A stretch of 57,227 nucleotides of DNA from Candidatus Wallbacteria bacterium (GTDB taxonomy: Bacteria; Muiribacteriota; JAQTZZ01): assembly GCA_028687545.1 (NCBI GenBank), contig JAQTZZ010000027.1:1-57227 (forward strand). Direction: 5' to 3'. The notes under the pieces were generated by a model. It had not been told where the DNA came from, ran no database searches, and saw nothing but the letters and a program-made list of their open reading frames with translations. Below are positions 8,771 to 16,850 of the stretch, piece by piece. Positions within the stretch are counted from its first letter, which is position 1; each line of letters begins with the position of its first letter. The translations under genes and the position numbers were made by a program.

Positions 8771-8846
8771 CAGGCTGTTACAAAATCCGAACGAAGTGAG
8801 GATTTTGGTTACAGCCTGTTACCCCCGAAGCCCTGCGAAGGGGGTA
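8771..8846. repeat. Palindromic repeat element (CAGGCTGT type)
   Basis: Nested arms: CAGGCTGT (8771-8778) pairs with ACAGCCTG (8811-8818), and inside it CAAAATCC (8781-8788) with GGATTTTG (8800-8807). A second hairpin follows, TACCCCC (8820-8826) with GGGGGTA (8840-8846). The outer CAGGCTGTT arm is shared with the elements at 30.3-30.6 kb. It lies between a terminator and the next gene, a typical place for REP/MITE-like elements. Confidence 0.65.
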
Positions 8847-8927
8847 TACATTTCTTTAAAATTTCTTTTGCCAAACCAAATCCCCAGTGATAATATCTAC
8901 CTAATTTTTTACGAATTTGGAGATGCC

Positions 8928-10049
8928 ATGGAACTGACAGCTAAAATCCGCGAACTGGCTAAAAAGATTCCCACTCCATTCCTGATCATGGATCTGGAAA
9001 TCGTACGCAGTAATTATCTGGAACTGCAGGCTGCTTTCCCACAGGGAAAGATTTTTTATGCGATCAAGGCCAACGCACATCCCAGGATCATCAAACTTCT
9101 GCATTCACTTGGCTGCAATTTTGACGCAGCTTCCCTTGGAGAGATCAACAAATTGCTCTCACTGGGCGTTGAACCGGATAAAATAAGCTTCGGCAATACC
9201 ATTAAACGCGAACGGGAGATCGGAGTCGCCAATTCATACGGAATCAATTATTATGTGGCGGATTCAGATATAGAAGTGGAAAAAATTTCCCGCCAGGCCC
9301 CGGAAAAAAAATGCTTCGTACGTCTGGAAATGGATCCAGGAGAATCTGACTGGCCGCTTTCGCATAAATTCGGCACTCCCCGGGAGGAAGCGGTCAAACT
9401 TCTCAAATTCGCCAAAAATTCCGGGCTGGTTCCCTATGGACTTTCTTTTCACGTTGGTTCTCAATGTTACAATCCCAAGCGCTGGGCGATCGCCCTGGAT
9501 AAATGCCGTTTTGTTTTCGAGGAACTCTCAAAATCAGGTATCAGCCTTTCCATGATCAACCTCGGCGGAGGCTTCCCGATCCAGCATCTCAAGCCCATCC
9601 CGGACATTCAGACTATCGCCAGGGAAGTCGACCGGTTTCTGAAAAAAAATTTTTATCCGCTGCCCGAAATCTTTCTGGAACCAGGGCGCTCCATGGTCGG
9701 AAATGCCGGAATTCTGGTTTCGTCTGTGATCACCCGCCGCGAGGACGAGCGCGAGAACTGGCTGTTCATCGATGCCGGCTGCTTTCACGGCCTGATGGAG
9801 TCGATCGAGGATTTCCGCTATGAAATCAGGACAGACATAGAGCAGAACGGCGACAGCCCAGGAGAATATCATCTGGCAGGCCCGACCTGCGACAGCGTGG
9901 ACGTAATTTACGACAACATCCTGCTGCCCAGGTCCCTGACGCTTGACGACAAACTCTATTTCATCAATACAGGCGCTTACACAGTGGAATATAATACCAA
10001 TTTCAACGGGATCGAGCCACCCAAGATCTATTTCCTGGACGAGGTGTAA
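8928..10049 (+). CDS. PLP-dependent decarboxylase, ornithine/lysine type
   Basis: 373 residues from ATG 8928 (TTTGGAG seven bases upstream; earlier in-frame starts lack this). Fold-type III enzyme: Schiff-base lysine in FYAIKAN (K47), then SFGNTIK, HVGSQ (about 188), LGGGFP (about 223), EPGR (about 268), and GPTCDSVD near residue 320, where the cysteine is the catalytic residue of ornithine/lysine decarboxylases. Removes the carboxyl group from a basic amino acid to give putrescine or cadaverine; which one cannot be read by eye. The next gene starts three bases after the stop, so the diamine or a related amino acid may feed a pathway with it. Confidence 0.87.
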   Translation: MELTAKIRELAKKIPTPFLIMDLEIVRSNYLELQAAFPQGKIFYAIKANAHPRIIKLLHSLGCNFDAASLGEINKLLSLGVEPDKISFGNTIKREREIGVANSYGINYYVADSDIEVEKISRQAPEKKCFVRLEMDPGESDWPLSHKFGTPREEAVKLLKFAKNSGLVPYGLSFHVGSQCYNPKRWAIALDKCRFVFEELSKSGISLSMINLGGGFPIQHLKPIPDIQTIAREVDRFLKKNFYPLPEIFLEPGRSMVGNAGILVSSVITRREDERENWLFIDAGCFHGLMESIEDFRYEIRTDIEQNGDSPGEYHLAGPTCDSVDVIYDNILLPRSLTLDDKLYFINTGAYTVEYNTNFNGIEPPKIYFLDEV

Positions 10050-10051
10050 AG

Positions 10052-11767
10052 ATTCATTTTTCAGAGCTGATAAAAAATCTGAAAAAGGACTTCAGCGGAT
10101 TCGAGAAAATCCGGCTTTCCATACTGGGTGATTCCTCAACCCAGCTTTTAAATCAGGCTCTCAGAGGTTATGGATATGAAACCAGGCTCGATTTTCAGAT
10201 GTTCGAATCAGATTTTGATCAGCTCGAGCGGAATGTCTTTGATCCGACATCCGACCTTTACCGCTTTTCAGCGGATTTTGTGATTGTTTTCCAATCAGTT
10301 CAGAAATTGTACGATCAGTTCCTGAAGCTTAATAATATTGAGCGGACCGGCTTTGCAGAGTCAACGCTTTCCGGAATCGATGAAATTTATCGCAAGCTTA
10401 CCTCTCAACGAGCCTGCAACGTGATTTATCTTAATTTCCCGGAATTCGGAGACGTTTTCGGCAATTTCTGCAATAAAGTTGAAATGTCATTCACTTTTCA
10501 ATTACGAAAGATAAATCTCGGTCTGATGAATCTGGCATTTAAATCGAAAAACCTGTTTATCGCAGACTTGTGTGCGATTCAGGCCCGCTATGGAAATTCC
10601 ATTTTTGATCCCAGGCTGGCTGCAAGTTCAGATCTGATTTTTTCTCTTGATTTTCTGCCAGTTCTGGCCCGGAATATCACCTCGATAATCCAGTCCCTGA
10701 CCGGGAAATCCAGGAAATGCCTGATCCTTGATCTGGATAACATACTCTGGGGCGGAAGCATTGGTGAGGACGGACTGGAAAAGATTCAGATCGGTCAGCT
10801 GGGAATCGGCAAGGCATTCACGAAGTTCCAGTATTGGATCAAAGAGCTGAAGAACCGCGGGATCATCCTGGCAGTCTGCAGTAAAAATGATCAGAATACC
10901 GCCAGAGAGCCTTTTGAAAAGCACACTGAAATGATTCTGAGGCTTGAGGATTTTGCGGTTTTCTCATCCAACTGGGAGAATAAAGCAGATAATATCCGAT
11001 CAATCCAGAAAATCCTGAACATCGGTTTCGACTCCATGGTCTTTCTGGATGACAGCCGGTTTGAGCGGGAACAGGTCCGGATCAGCATCCCTGAGATCAC
11101 GATTCCGGAACTGCCTGAGGATCCTGCGTTGTTTCTGGACTTTCTGATGGAATTGAACTTGTTTGAAACCTCTTCGTTCGATCCGGAAGACCTCCTGAGA
11201 ACCAGGCGGTATCAGGAGCAGGCCGGACGACGAGTTTTAGAGATAAACTACCGGAAGGAAGAGGATTTCCTGGAAAGCCTTGAAATGACCTGCGGAGTTT
11301 CAAGTTTCAATGATTTCAGCATCCCCAGAGTGGCTCAGCTGGTCCAGCGTTCGAATCAATTCAATCTCCGCACTGTCCGCTATAATGAAGAGCAGCTCGG
11401 AAGAATTGCCGCATCCCCTGATTTTTTTACATTTTCATTCAACCTGAAAGATAAGTTCGGTGACTATGGCATCAGCAGCGCCATGATTCTCAGAAAAGAC
11501 GGCAGGAGTCTCTTTATCGACACCTGGGTGATGAGCTGCAGGGTGATAAAAAGAAGTCTGGAGTGTTTTGCCTTGAACGCGCTTGTTAAACCGGCAATTG
11601 ATCAGGGGTTTGAAAAACTGATGGGGGAATATATTCCAACTGCTAAAAACTCCATACTGGCTGACCATTACTCCAGGCTGGGATTTTCACAGCAGGGAAA
11701 CCTCTGGTACTTGAATCTCGCTGAATTCCAATCCCTGAAAACTTTCATCAAAGCAGAATCTTTGTGA
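10052..11767 (+). CDS. FkbH-like HAD-IIIC protein with GNAT domain; probable ATT start
   Basis: 571 residues if read from ATT at 10052. No ATG, GTG or TTG occurs in this frame between the stop at 9992 and ATG 10199, yet the 49 codons before 10199 are clearly part of the family (KIRLSILGDSSTQLLNQAL, then RGYGYETRLDF). GAGGTG stands five bases before the ATT. The HAD core has D227 and D229 in LDLDNILWGG, but the usual Thr at 231 is Ile. Further motifs are VCSKND and FLDDSRFEREQVR; the C-terminal ~150 residues form the acyltransferase-like GNAT domain. FkbH-type proteins load or process glyceryl or acyl groups on carrier proteins in polyketide and surface-glycan pathways. No carrier protein is nearby. 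Confidence 0.82.
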   Translation: MHFSELIKNLKKDFSGFEKIRLSILGDSSTQLLNQALRGYGYETRLDFQMFESDFDQLERNVFDPTSDLYRFSADFVIVFQSVQKLYDQFLKLNNIERTGFAESTLSGIDEIYRKLTSQRACNVIYLNFPEFGDVFGNFCNKVEMSFTFQLRKINLGLMNLAFKSKNLFIADLCAIQARYGNSIFDPRLAASSDLIFSLDFLPVLARNITSIIQSLTGKSRKCLILDLDNILWGGSIGEDGLEKIQIGQLGIGKAFTKFQYWIKELKNRGIILAVCSKNDQNTAREPFEKHTEMILRLEDFAVFSSNWENKADNIRSIQKILNIGFDSMVFLDDSRFEREQVRISIPEITIPELPEDPALFLDFLMELNLFETSSFDPEDLLRTRRYQEQAGRRVLEINYRKEEDFLESLEMTCGVSSFNDFSIPRVAQLVQRSNQFNLRTVRYNEEQLGRIAASPDFFTFSFNLKDKFGDYGISSAMILRKDGRSLFIDTWVMSCRVIKRSLECFALNALVKPAIDQGFEKLMGEYIPTAKNSILADHYSRLGFSQQGNLWYLNLAEFQSLKTFIKAESL

Positions 11768-11774
11768 GATTCAG

Positions 11775-12365
11775 ATGGAAAATATTTTTCAAGTAATCCC
11801 TTTTCTCTATCCCGAAGCAGCCGGCCAGGCATTGACACTGGTCAGATCTTTTCCGGAATACAATCAGCTGCTCGTTTACAGTCCGGACATCCCTAAAGAA
11901 AATCTCGGGTCCAGCCCTGTTCTGAAAAAGGAGCTGGTCAGGAGTGGAGCAAAACTCTTCCGCCAGCCTGTTTTCAAAAGATCGGTCTATGGTTATTCCC
12001 ATTCCCTGGGAGCGCTCTTGAAACTCTTTCATCTGCAGCCTCCGTCCATAGTGATCAGCCACACAGGTTACACTGCCCTGATCTGCACCTCAGCCTTGAA
12101 ACTCTATGGAATCACTCACTTTCTCCGCAGAAAAAAAAAGACCATCCACCTGAACTTTGCCTGTCACCCTGAACGGATGGAAACATTTATGATGAAAAAG
12201 CTGAACTCTCTGTCATTGAATCTGGCGGACAGAGTGATTACAGCGTCCGAAATTAATAAAAATCAGCTGATCAGCGGTGGAGTCTATGGCAGCAAAATCT
12301 CAGTGATTCCTGATGAATCCGCTGCTGATAGTTACAGGGATCTGATCAATCAGAAACCAACTTGA
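11775..12365 (+). CDS. Glycosyltransferase N-terminal domain, truncated
   Basis: 196 residues; seven bases after the FkbH-like gene. The order of elements matches the N-terminal Rossmann half of family-4 glycosyltransferases: an N-terminal strand, PSIVISHTGYTALICTSAL (about 96-114), FACHPERMET, and LADRVITASEINKNQLISGG with GSKISVIPDES at the end, where a full enzyme goes on to a C-terminal sugar-nucleotide domain of some 180 residues. That half is absent: the frame stops at 12363-12365 and only 61 bases separate it from the convergent rpe gene. It is probably either a remnant or an acceptor-binding subunit; it is unlikely to transfer sugar alone. Confidence 0.6.
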   Translation: MENIFQVIPFLYPEAAGQALTLVRSFPEYNQLLVYSPDIPKENLGSSPVLKKELVRSGAKLFRQPVFKRSVYGYSHSLGALLKLFHLQPPSIVISHTGYTALICTSALKLYGITHFLRRKKKTIHLNFACHPERMETFMMKKLNSLSLNLADRVITASEINKNQLISGGVYGSKISVIPDESAADSYRDLINQKPT

Positions 12366-12426
12366 CTTCCTGGATTTCCTACTCTAAGGCAGTTTCAGGA
12401 TCAGAACTGTTCGAACTTCAGCTTCA

Positions 12427-13083
12427 TCAGGGCCGCTTTTCAGGCTCGCAGATCCTTTTGATGGCATCAGTTCTGTCTTTGGCGGAAAAAATGTAGTTGC
12501 CTGCCACCAGCAGATTGGCGCCAGCTCCGATGGCCAGAGGTGCGGTTTTATCGTTGATCCCGCCGTCGACTTCCAGCAGCATCTGTCTGCCGCTTCCAGT
12601 GAAATTCTTGATTTCTCTGATTTTCTCCAACACGCTTGTCATGAATTTCTGGCCGCCGAATCCCGGATTTACAGTCATCACCAGCACCAGATCAACTGCC
12701 TCGGAAATATATTTAAGTCCATCCCAGGGAGTGGCGGGATTCAAGGCGACACCTGCCAGGGAGCCGCCTTCCCTGATCCTGCGGCAGAGCCTTTCAGGGT
12801 GAGTGGCTGCCTCTAAATGAAAGGTCAGGATTGCCGGTTTGAGTATCAGAAACCGTTCCACCTGATCTTCAGGGTTGGTCACCATCAGATGAATGTCAAG
12901 CGGGATGCCGGTAAGCTTGGAAATCCGCTGGACCACAGGAAAACCGAAAGTAATGTCAGGCACGAAATGCCCGTCCATGATGTCCAGATGCAGGTAGTCA
13001 ACAGATTCCCCTGGCAGCGTGCGGATCTCATGCTCAAGGTTTCCGAAGTCAGCAGATAAAATTGAAGGGGAGATCATGGCCAT
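12427..13083 (-). CDS. rpe: Ribulose-phosphate 3-epimerase
   Basis: 218 residues. Interconverts ribulose-5-P and xylulose-5-P in the pentose phosphate pathway. TIM-barrel signatures: ISPSILSADFGNL at the start, LHLDIMDGHFVPDITFG (metal-binding His and Asp, about 32-48), DIHLMV (about 63), VNPGFGGQKF (about 139) and LEVDGGIN (about 170). GTGAGG lies five bases before the first ATG. It is the last gene of a minus-strand run with the pseudokinase and PASTA genes; rpe is also linked to PASTA-kinase genes in Firmicutes. Confidence 0.95.
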   Translation of the reverse strand: MAMISPSILSADFGNLEHEIRTLPGESVDYLHLDIMDGHFVPDITFGFPVVQRISKLTGIPLDIHLMVTNPEDQVERFLILKPAILTFHLEAATHPERLCRRIREGGSLAGVALNPATPWDGLKYISEAVDLVLVMTVNPGFGGQKFMTSVLEKIREIKNFTGSGRQMLLEVDGGINDKTAPLAIGAGANLLVAGNYIFSAKDRTDAIKRICEPEKRP

Positions 13084-13111
13084 GTATACCTCACAGTATT
13101 CATTTGAACAT

Positions 13112-14077
13112 CTACACCAGTAAATAAATCGCGAATATCAGCAGGCTGATCGCAGCCAGGTATATAAGGAACGAAAGTTTTCCGTAAAGTCCGGGCAGGA
13201 TTTTTCCGCTTGATGGCGCAGGCAGCTCTTCCCTGAGAGTTTCCACGACTTCCCTGGCTGTGGTGTGCTCCTCAGGCTTATTCAGGAGCAGGAAAGCCAT
13301 GTCGATGTACTGGAAAAAATTGTAAAAATCCGGAATCCGCTCATTCATCTCACGGGAAACTGAACGGCGGATCAGTTCTTCGACCAGACTTATTAATTTC
13401 GGTTCCAGGTTTTCGTCGGACAATTTCCAGTCGCAGTCCAGTTCCAGATAGCGCAGAAGCTTGATGTCAGTAATAATAAAATCCCTTTTTTTTATGGGGA
13501 ATTTGGCTTCCAGCATCGAATAAAGTACTACACCCAGAAAAAAGATGTCCGGGTCGACCCCGACGTTCTGGGTCAGGTTAGGGTCTCCAAGCACACCGTA
13601 TGAACGAGGCAGGTTGAAGCCAAGGACTTTCACCTTGAAATCACCGGTCAGCAGGATGTTGGAAAGCTTGATCGAACGGTATATGATTCCCTGCTTGGTA
13701 GCGAATTCGAGCAGGAATCCAAGCCTTTTAATGATCAGGAGAGCACGCATCAGGGGGATTTTTCTGCCTTTGTCGATAAAGGTTGTCAGCGGTATTCCAT
13801 CCACCCATTCAGAGGCAATGTAAAAAATCTTGTCCACGACATCGATATCGTAAATTCTGACCAGGCTTTCATGCCTTAGTGAAGCCATGTTCTGAAGTTC
13901 GCCGATCATTCTGTCGATCAGCCTCTCATTTTTGAGAAGGCTCGGTTTAAGGATTTTTACAGCTCTGCGTTCTTCAGAGGAGACGGTGAGTGCTTTGTAA
14001 ACAAAGAATTTTTCATTTTCTTCGACCAGTTCCAGCAACTGGTACTTGTCGGCAATGATTGTTCCAGGTCTGATCAA
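13112..14077 (-). CDS. Membrane-anchored Ser/Thr pseudokinase
   Basis: 321 residues. A protein-kinase fold can be followed: AVKIL with K41, a helix-C glutamate near 60, YRSIKLSNILL (133-143), KVLGF (150-154), DPDIFFLGVVLYSML, and a C-terminal membrane helix (about 299-320). But the catalytic parts are gone: the glycine loop reads VEENEKFFVY, the HRD aspartate is S135, and the DFG aspartate is L152. Only K41 and N140 remain. It should therefore act as a scaffold or sensor, not an enzyme. Its ATG overlaps the stop of the PASTA gene by four bases, so both halves of a PknB-like receptor are made together. Confidence 0.88.
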   Translation of the reverse strand: MIRPGTIIADKYQLLELVEENEKFFVYKALTVSSEERRAVKILKPSLLKNERLIDRMIGELQNMASLRHESLVRIYDIDVVDKIFYIASEWVDGIPLTTFIDKGRKIPLMRALLIIKRLGFLLEFATKQGIIYRSIKLSNILLTGDFKVKVLGFNLPRSYGVLGDPNLTQNVGVDPDIFFLGVVLYSMLEAKFPIKKRDFIITDIKLLRYLELDCDWKLSDENLEPKLISLVEELIRRSVSREMNERIPDFYNFFQYIDMAFLLLNKPEEHTTAREVVETLREELPAPSSGKILPGLYGKLSFLIYLAAISLLIFAIYLLV

Positions 14078-15111
14078 AAGTCGAGCTCCTTCACAAGCTG
14101 CGTGTCCAGATAAATCATTACCTTCATCTTGCCCATCCCGCCTGCAGTATAGTTCACAGCTTCATTAGCTTCGACTTCCTGCCTCAGCACTTCTCTGATT
14201 CCCTGCTCATCGGTTAAGATCATCCGCAGCATGTACTTGGATTTAGCGCCAGGTACCTGATATGAAATCGTCTCGTAATGTCTCCCGGATTTCACCTGAG
14301 TCTGCGCTGGCGTCGTCTGGACCTTCACAGGGATCGCTTGAGTCACAGGGTTCGCCTGTTTCTGGATGGGAACCACAGCCTGCGTCTGGTTGACCCAGAC
14401 ATTGATCTGACTGCCTGCTTCCAGCAGCGTGCTGGCCGGCGGGTTCTGCCTGATAATCACACCCTCGTCATAATCAGAGGAGGATTCAGTACGGGTAGAA
14501 AGCTTGAACATCGGAAGTTCACTTTTAATCTGGTCCAGAGTCTTTCCAGTCAGATCCGGGATCAGGATGCCTTTTTTGTCGGAGCCTTTTGAGATCAGAA
14601 GGTCTACCTTTGCATTCTTGACGCTCTTGACGCCGGCTTCCGGGGAAGTTGCGATGATATGATCAGCCGCAATTGTGCTGCTTAGAATATAGCAGCGGTC
14701 ATTGACGGAAAATCCTTGATTTCGAAGATCCGCCTCAGCTTCGATCAGCAGTTTCTGCCTGGTATCCGGGACTGTGGCATTCTCCTGTCCTGAAGAAACC
14801 ATCACCTTGACAATTCTGCCCCGTTTCACTTTGGTCCCTGGGAATGGATCCTGAGAAATTATTTCTCCGGCCCGCAAAAAAGGATGGTTTTTCGTTCCCG
14901 CCTGCATTACTTCCAACTGGTAAGGAAAAAGGATCCGCCTGGCTTCATTGTATTGAGTGCCGGCGAGGTCTGGGACAAGCATGGACCCCTCATTGAAAAT
15001 ATAGTTGATCACGCTGACAGAGAGCAGATATGAAGTCCTGCCCAGAGCTACCACCAGCAGAGTCCAGATCAGGAATCGCCAGACAGTCAGCCGTTTCCGA
15101 GTTTTTTTCAT
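14074..15111 (-). CDS. Membrane-anchored PASTA-domain protein
   Basis: 345 residues from the ATG at 15109-15111, preceding a basic stretch and membrane helix (KKTRKRLTVWRFLIWTLLVV). The upstream in-frame TTG at 15168 is less likely. Three PASTA repeats follow: VPDLAGTQYNEARRIL (about 45-60), VPDTRQKLLIEAEADL (about 115-130), IPDLTGKTLDQIKSEL (about 182-197); each ends in a SQDPFPG/TSPEAG/RQNPPAS-type turn. Then comes a Gln/Thr/Val-rich linker and a beta-rich tail. PASTA repeats bind muropeptides or beta-lactams outside the inner membrane. In PknB the same repeats are fused to the kinase; here they are on a separate protein encoded just upstream. Confidence 0.88.
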   Translation of the reverse strand: MKKTRKRLTVWRFLIWTLLVVALGRTSYLLSVSVINYIFNEGSMLVPDLAGTQYNEARRILFPYQLEVMQAGTKNHPFLRAGEIISQDPFPGTKVKRGRIVKVMVSSGQENATVPDTRQKLLIEAEADLRNQGFSVNDRCYILSSTIAADHIIATSPEAGVKSVKNAKVDLLISKGSDKKGILIPDLTGKTLDQIKSELPMFKLSTRTESSSDYDEGVIIRQNPPASTLLEAGSQINVWVNQTQAVVPIQKQANPVTQAIPVKVQTTPAQTQVKSGRHYETISYQVPGAKSKYMLRMILTDEQGIREVLRQEVEANEAVNYTAGGMGKMKVMIYLDTQLVKELDF

Positions 15112-15256
15112 CTCACAAATCTCGATACCCTGAAACCCGGATCTGCAGGCTCCTTCAATTGATGCCAAGGCACGGAACAGTCTGCATTCAAGGCATTCCA
15201 GGACTGTATCTATATTAAATAATACCTGTCAAAGGGAATGATACCACACTGTTTTT

Positions 15257-16048
15257 TTATTTACCATCACATGTCAGAAGTCCGCTCAATTCAGCATGAA
15301 TCTTTCCGTTTGTAGCCAGCAGCTCCCGCTGAGCGGGATGCCAGGGGCTCAAGTCGAAGCGGCTGATCCTTCCTCCGGACTCTGAAAGTATCACCGCTCC
15401 CGCTGCAGTATCCCAGGGGTAAAGCCCCATTTCCCAGAATCCGTCGAAGCGTCCGGCAGCCACATGGCAGATGTCGAGAGCAGCAGACCCGTCCCGCCTG
15501 ACGCCCTGAGCCTCTAAAACTATCCTGGAAAAATGAGGAAGATTATTGAACTTGCCGCTGTCATAAGCGAAACCTGTTACCAGTAAGGATTTTCCTACCT
15601 CTGCGGTGCCTGAGACTTTAAGCGGATTCCCGTTCAAAAGGGCTCCACCGCCTTGAAAAGCTGAAAACATCTCATCGCGCATGGGGTCATAGACAACCCC
15701 ACAGACCGGTTCCTCATTTTCCATCAATCCGATGGAGACCGCGAAGCAGGGATAGCTGTGAGCAAAATTCGTCGTCCCGTCCAAAGGATCGATTAAAAAA
15801 TATTCGGCATTCTGAGATTCGGACTTGGAACCTTCCTCTGCGATGATCCCGTGGGACGGGAAATTTTTCCGCAGAAACTCCACAATCATGGTTTCAGATT
15901 CAAGGTCCGCGTCAGTCACCAGATTATTGCTTCCCTTAAATCCGATCACCAGATTTTCACTGAATTTCTTCCGCAGCAGAATTCCCGCTGAAAGAGCGAT
16001 TTCCTTAAGCATTTCGATGTTTTTTTTAAGGTCAAATAAATTTCCCAC
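15257..16048 (-). CDS. Inositol monophosphatase family protein
   Basis: 263 residues; start GTG at 16046-16048, four bases after the permease stop. Metal-binding signatures: GIIAEEG (about 68-74), IDPLDGTTNF (about 86-95) and WDTAAGAVILSESGG (about 215-229). It removes phosphate from myo-inositol-1-P or a similar sugar phosphate; SuhB-type members also affect rRNA processing. Being last in the operon with two peptide permeases gives no strong clue to its substrate. Confidence 0.88.
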   Translation of the reverse strand: MGNLFDLKKNIEMLKEIALSAGILLRKKFSENLVIGFKGSNNLVTDADLESETMIVEFLRKNFPSHGIIAEEGSKSESQNAEYFLIDPLDGTTNFAHSYPCFAVSIGLMENEEPVCGVVYDPMRDEMFSAFQGGGALLNGNPLKVSGTAEVGKSLLVTGFAYDSGKFNNLPHFSRIVLEAQGVRRDGSAALDICHVAAGRFDGFWEMGLYPWDTAAGAVILSESGGRISRFDLSPWHPAQRELLATNGKIHAELSGLLTCDGK

Positions 16049-16052
16049 AATC

Positions 16053-16850
16053 TTATTTCCCGTTTCTGCCCTTGAACATCTCTCCGGCTGCCTGCAGGGA
16101 AAAATTGACCATAAAGATCAGAAGCCCGGGGAAAAAAGAAAGCCACCAGGCATTGAGATAGTTCCTGCCGGAAGAGAGCAGGCTTCCAAGCGAGGGTTTT
16201 TCCAGAGGTACGCCCAGTCCGAGAAAACTCAGCGCAGACTCGGTCACAACGGCCGTGCCCATGCCGACTAAAAAAACGGCCACCAGATTTTCCCTGATCC
16301 CGGACATGATATGTCTGAAAAAGGTATGCTGCCAGCTGGCTCCGAAAGACTGGGCGGCCAGCACAAACTCCGACTGGCGCAAGGCCATGACTTCACTGCG
16401 CACCACCCTGAAAACCGTGGGAAAATATCCGAGCGCAATCACTATGATCAGGTTGAGAATAGTGTTCTGGAGTACAGCAACCAGTACTAAAATCAGGAAG
16501 AAATTTGGAAATGACAGAAGAATGTCGCTGATGGCGTTGAACAGGTTGTCCCAGATCCCTCCCTGAAAATAACCGCAATAGCTTCCGAGCAGTAATCCGG
16601 AAAAAACGCTGATCAGAATCGCGATGAAGCTGATAATCAGAGTAATCCTGATGGCCAGTGTGACTTTCTTTAAAAGATCGCAGCCGATGTCATCTGTGCC
16701 GAAGAAATGGGAAATGCTCGGAGGAAGGCTGCGTTCCCTGAAGTTGATTTTCAACGGGTCCTTCACAAAAAACTTTCCGCCAAAACCCAGCAGCAGCACC
16801 AGAATCAAAGGCAGCATGGAAAGAAAAAGCCGGATTCTCTTCCCTTTCAT
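16053..16850 (-). CDS. Peptide ABC transporter permease, DppC/OppC-like
   Basis: 265 residues with six predicted membrane helices. HFFGTDDIGCDLLKKV (about 48-63) is the DppC-type N-terminal motif (FGTDxxGxDxL), and YFPTVFRVVRSEVMALRQSE then FVLAAQSFGAS (about 142-172) carries the EAA coupling loop. Its ATG overlaps the DppB-like stop (TCAT on the plus strand at 16847-16850). No ATPase or substrate-binding protein is encoded nearby, so the partners must lie elsewhere. Confidence 0.9.
   Translation of the reverse strand: MKGKRIRLFLSMLPLILVLLLGFGGKFFVKDPLKINFRERSLPPSISHFFGTDDIGCDLLKKVTLAIRITLIISFIAILISVFSGLLLGSYCGYFQGGIWDNLFNAISDILLSFPNFFLILVLVAVLQNTILNLIIVIALGYFPTVFRVVRSEVMALRQSEFVLAAQSFGASWQHTFFRHIMSGIRENLVAVFLVGMGTAVVTESALSFLGLGVPLEKPSLGSLLSSGRNYLNAWWLSFFPGLLIFMVNFSLQAAGEMFKGRNGK

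Noticed and set aside
10199-11767. FkbH-like gene starting at ATG 10199
   Set aside because: It would cut off a conserved N-terminal part that is in frame and preceded by a ribosome site.
15109-15168. Upstream TTG start for the PASTA protein
   Set aside because: It adds 19 residues before a perfect signal-anchor start.
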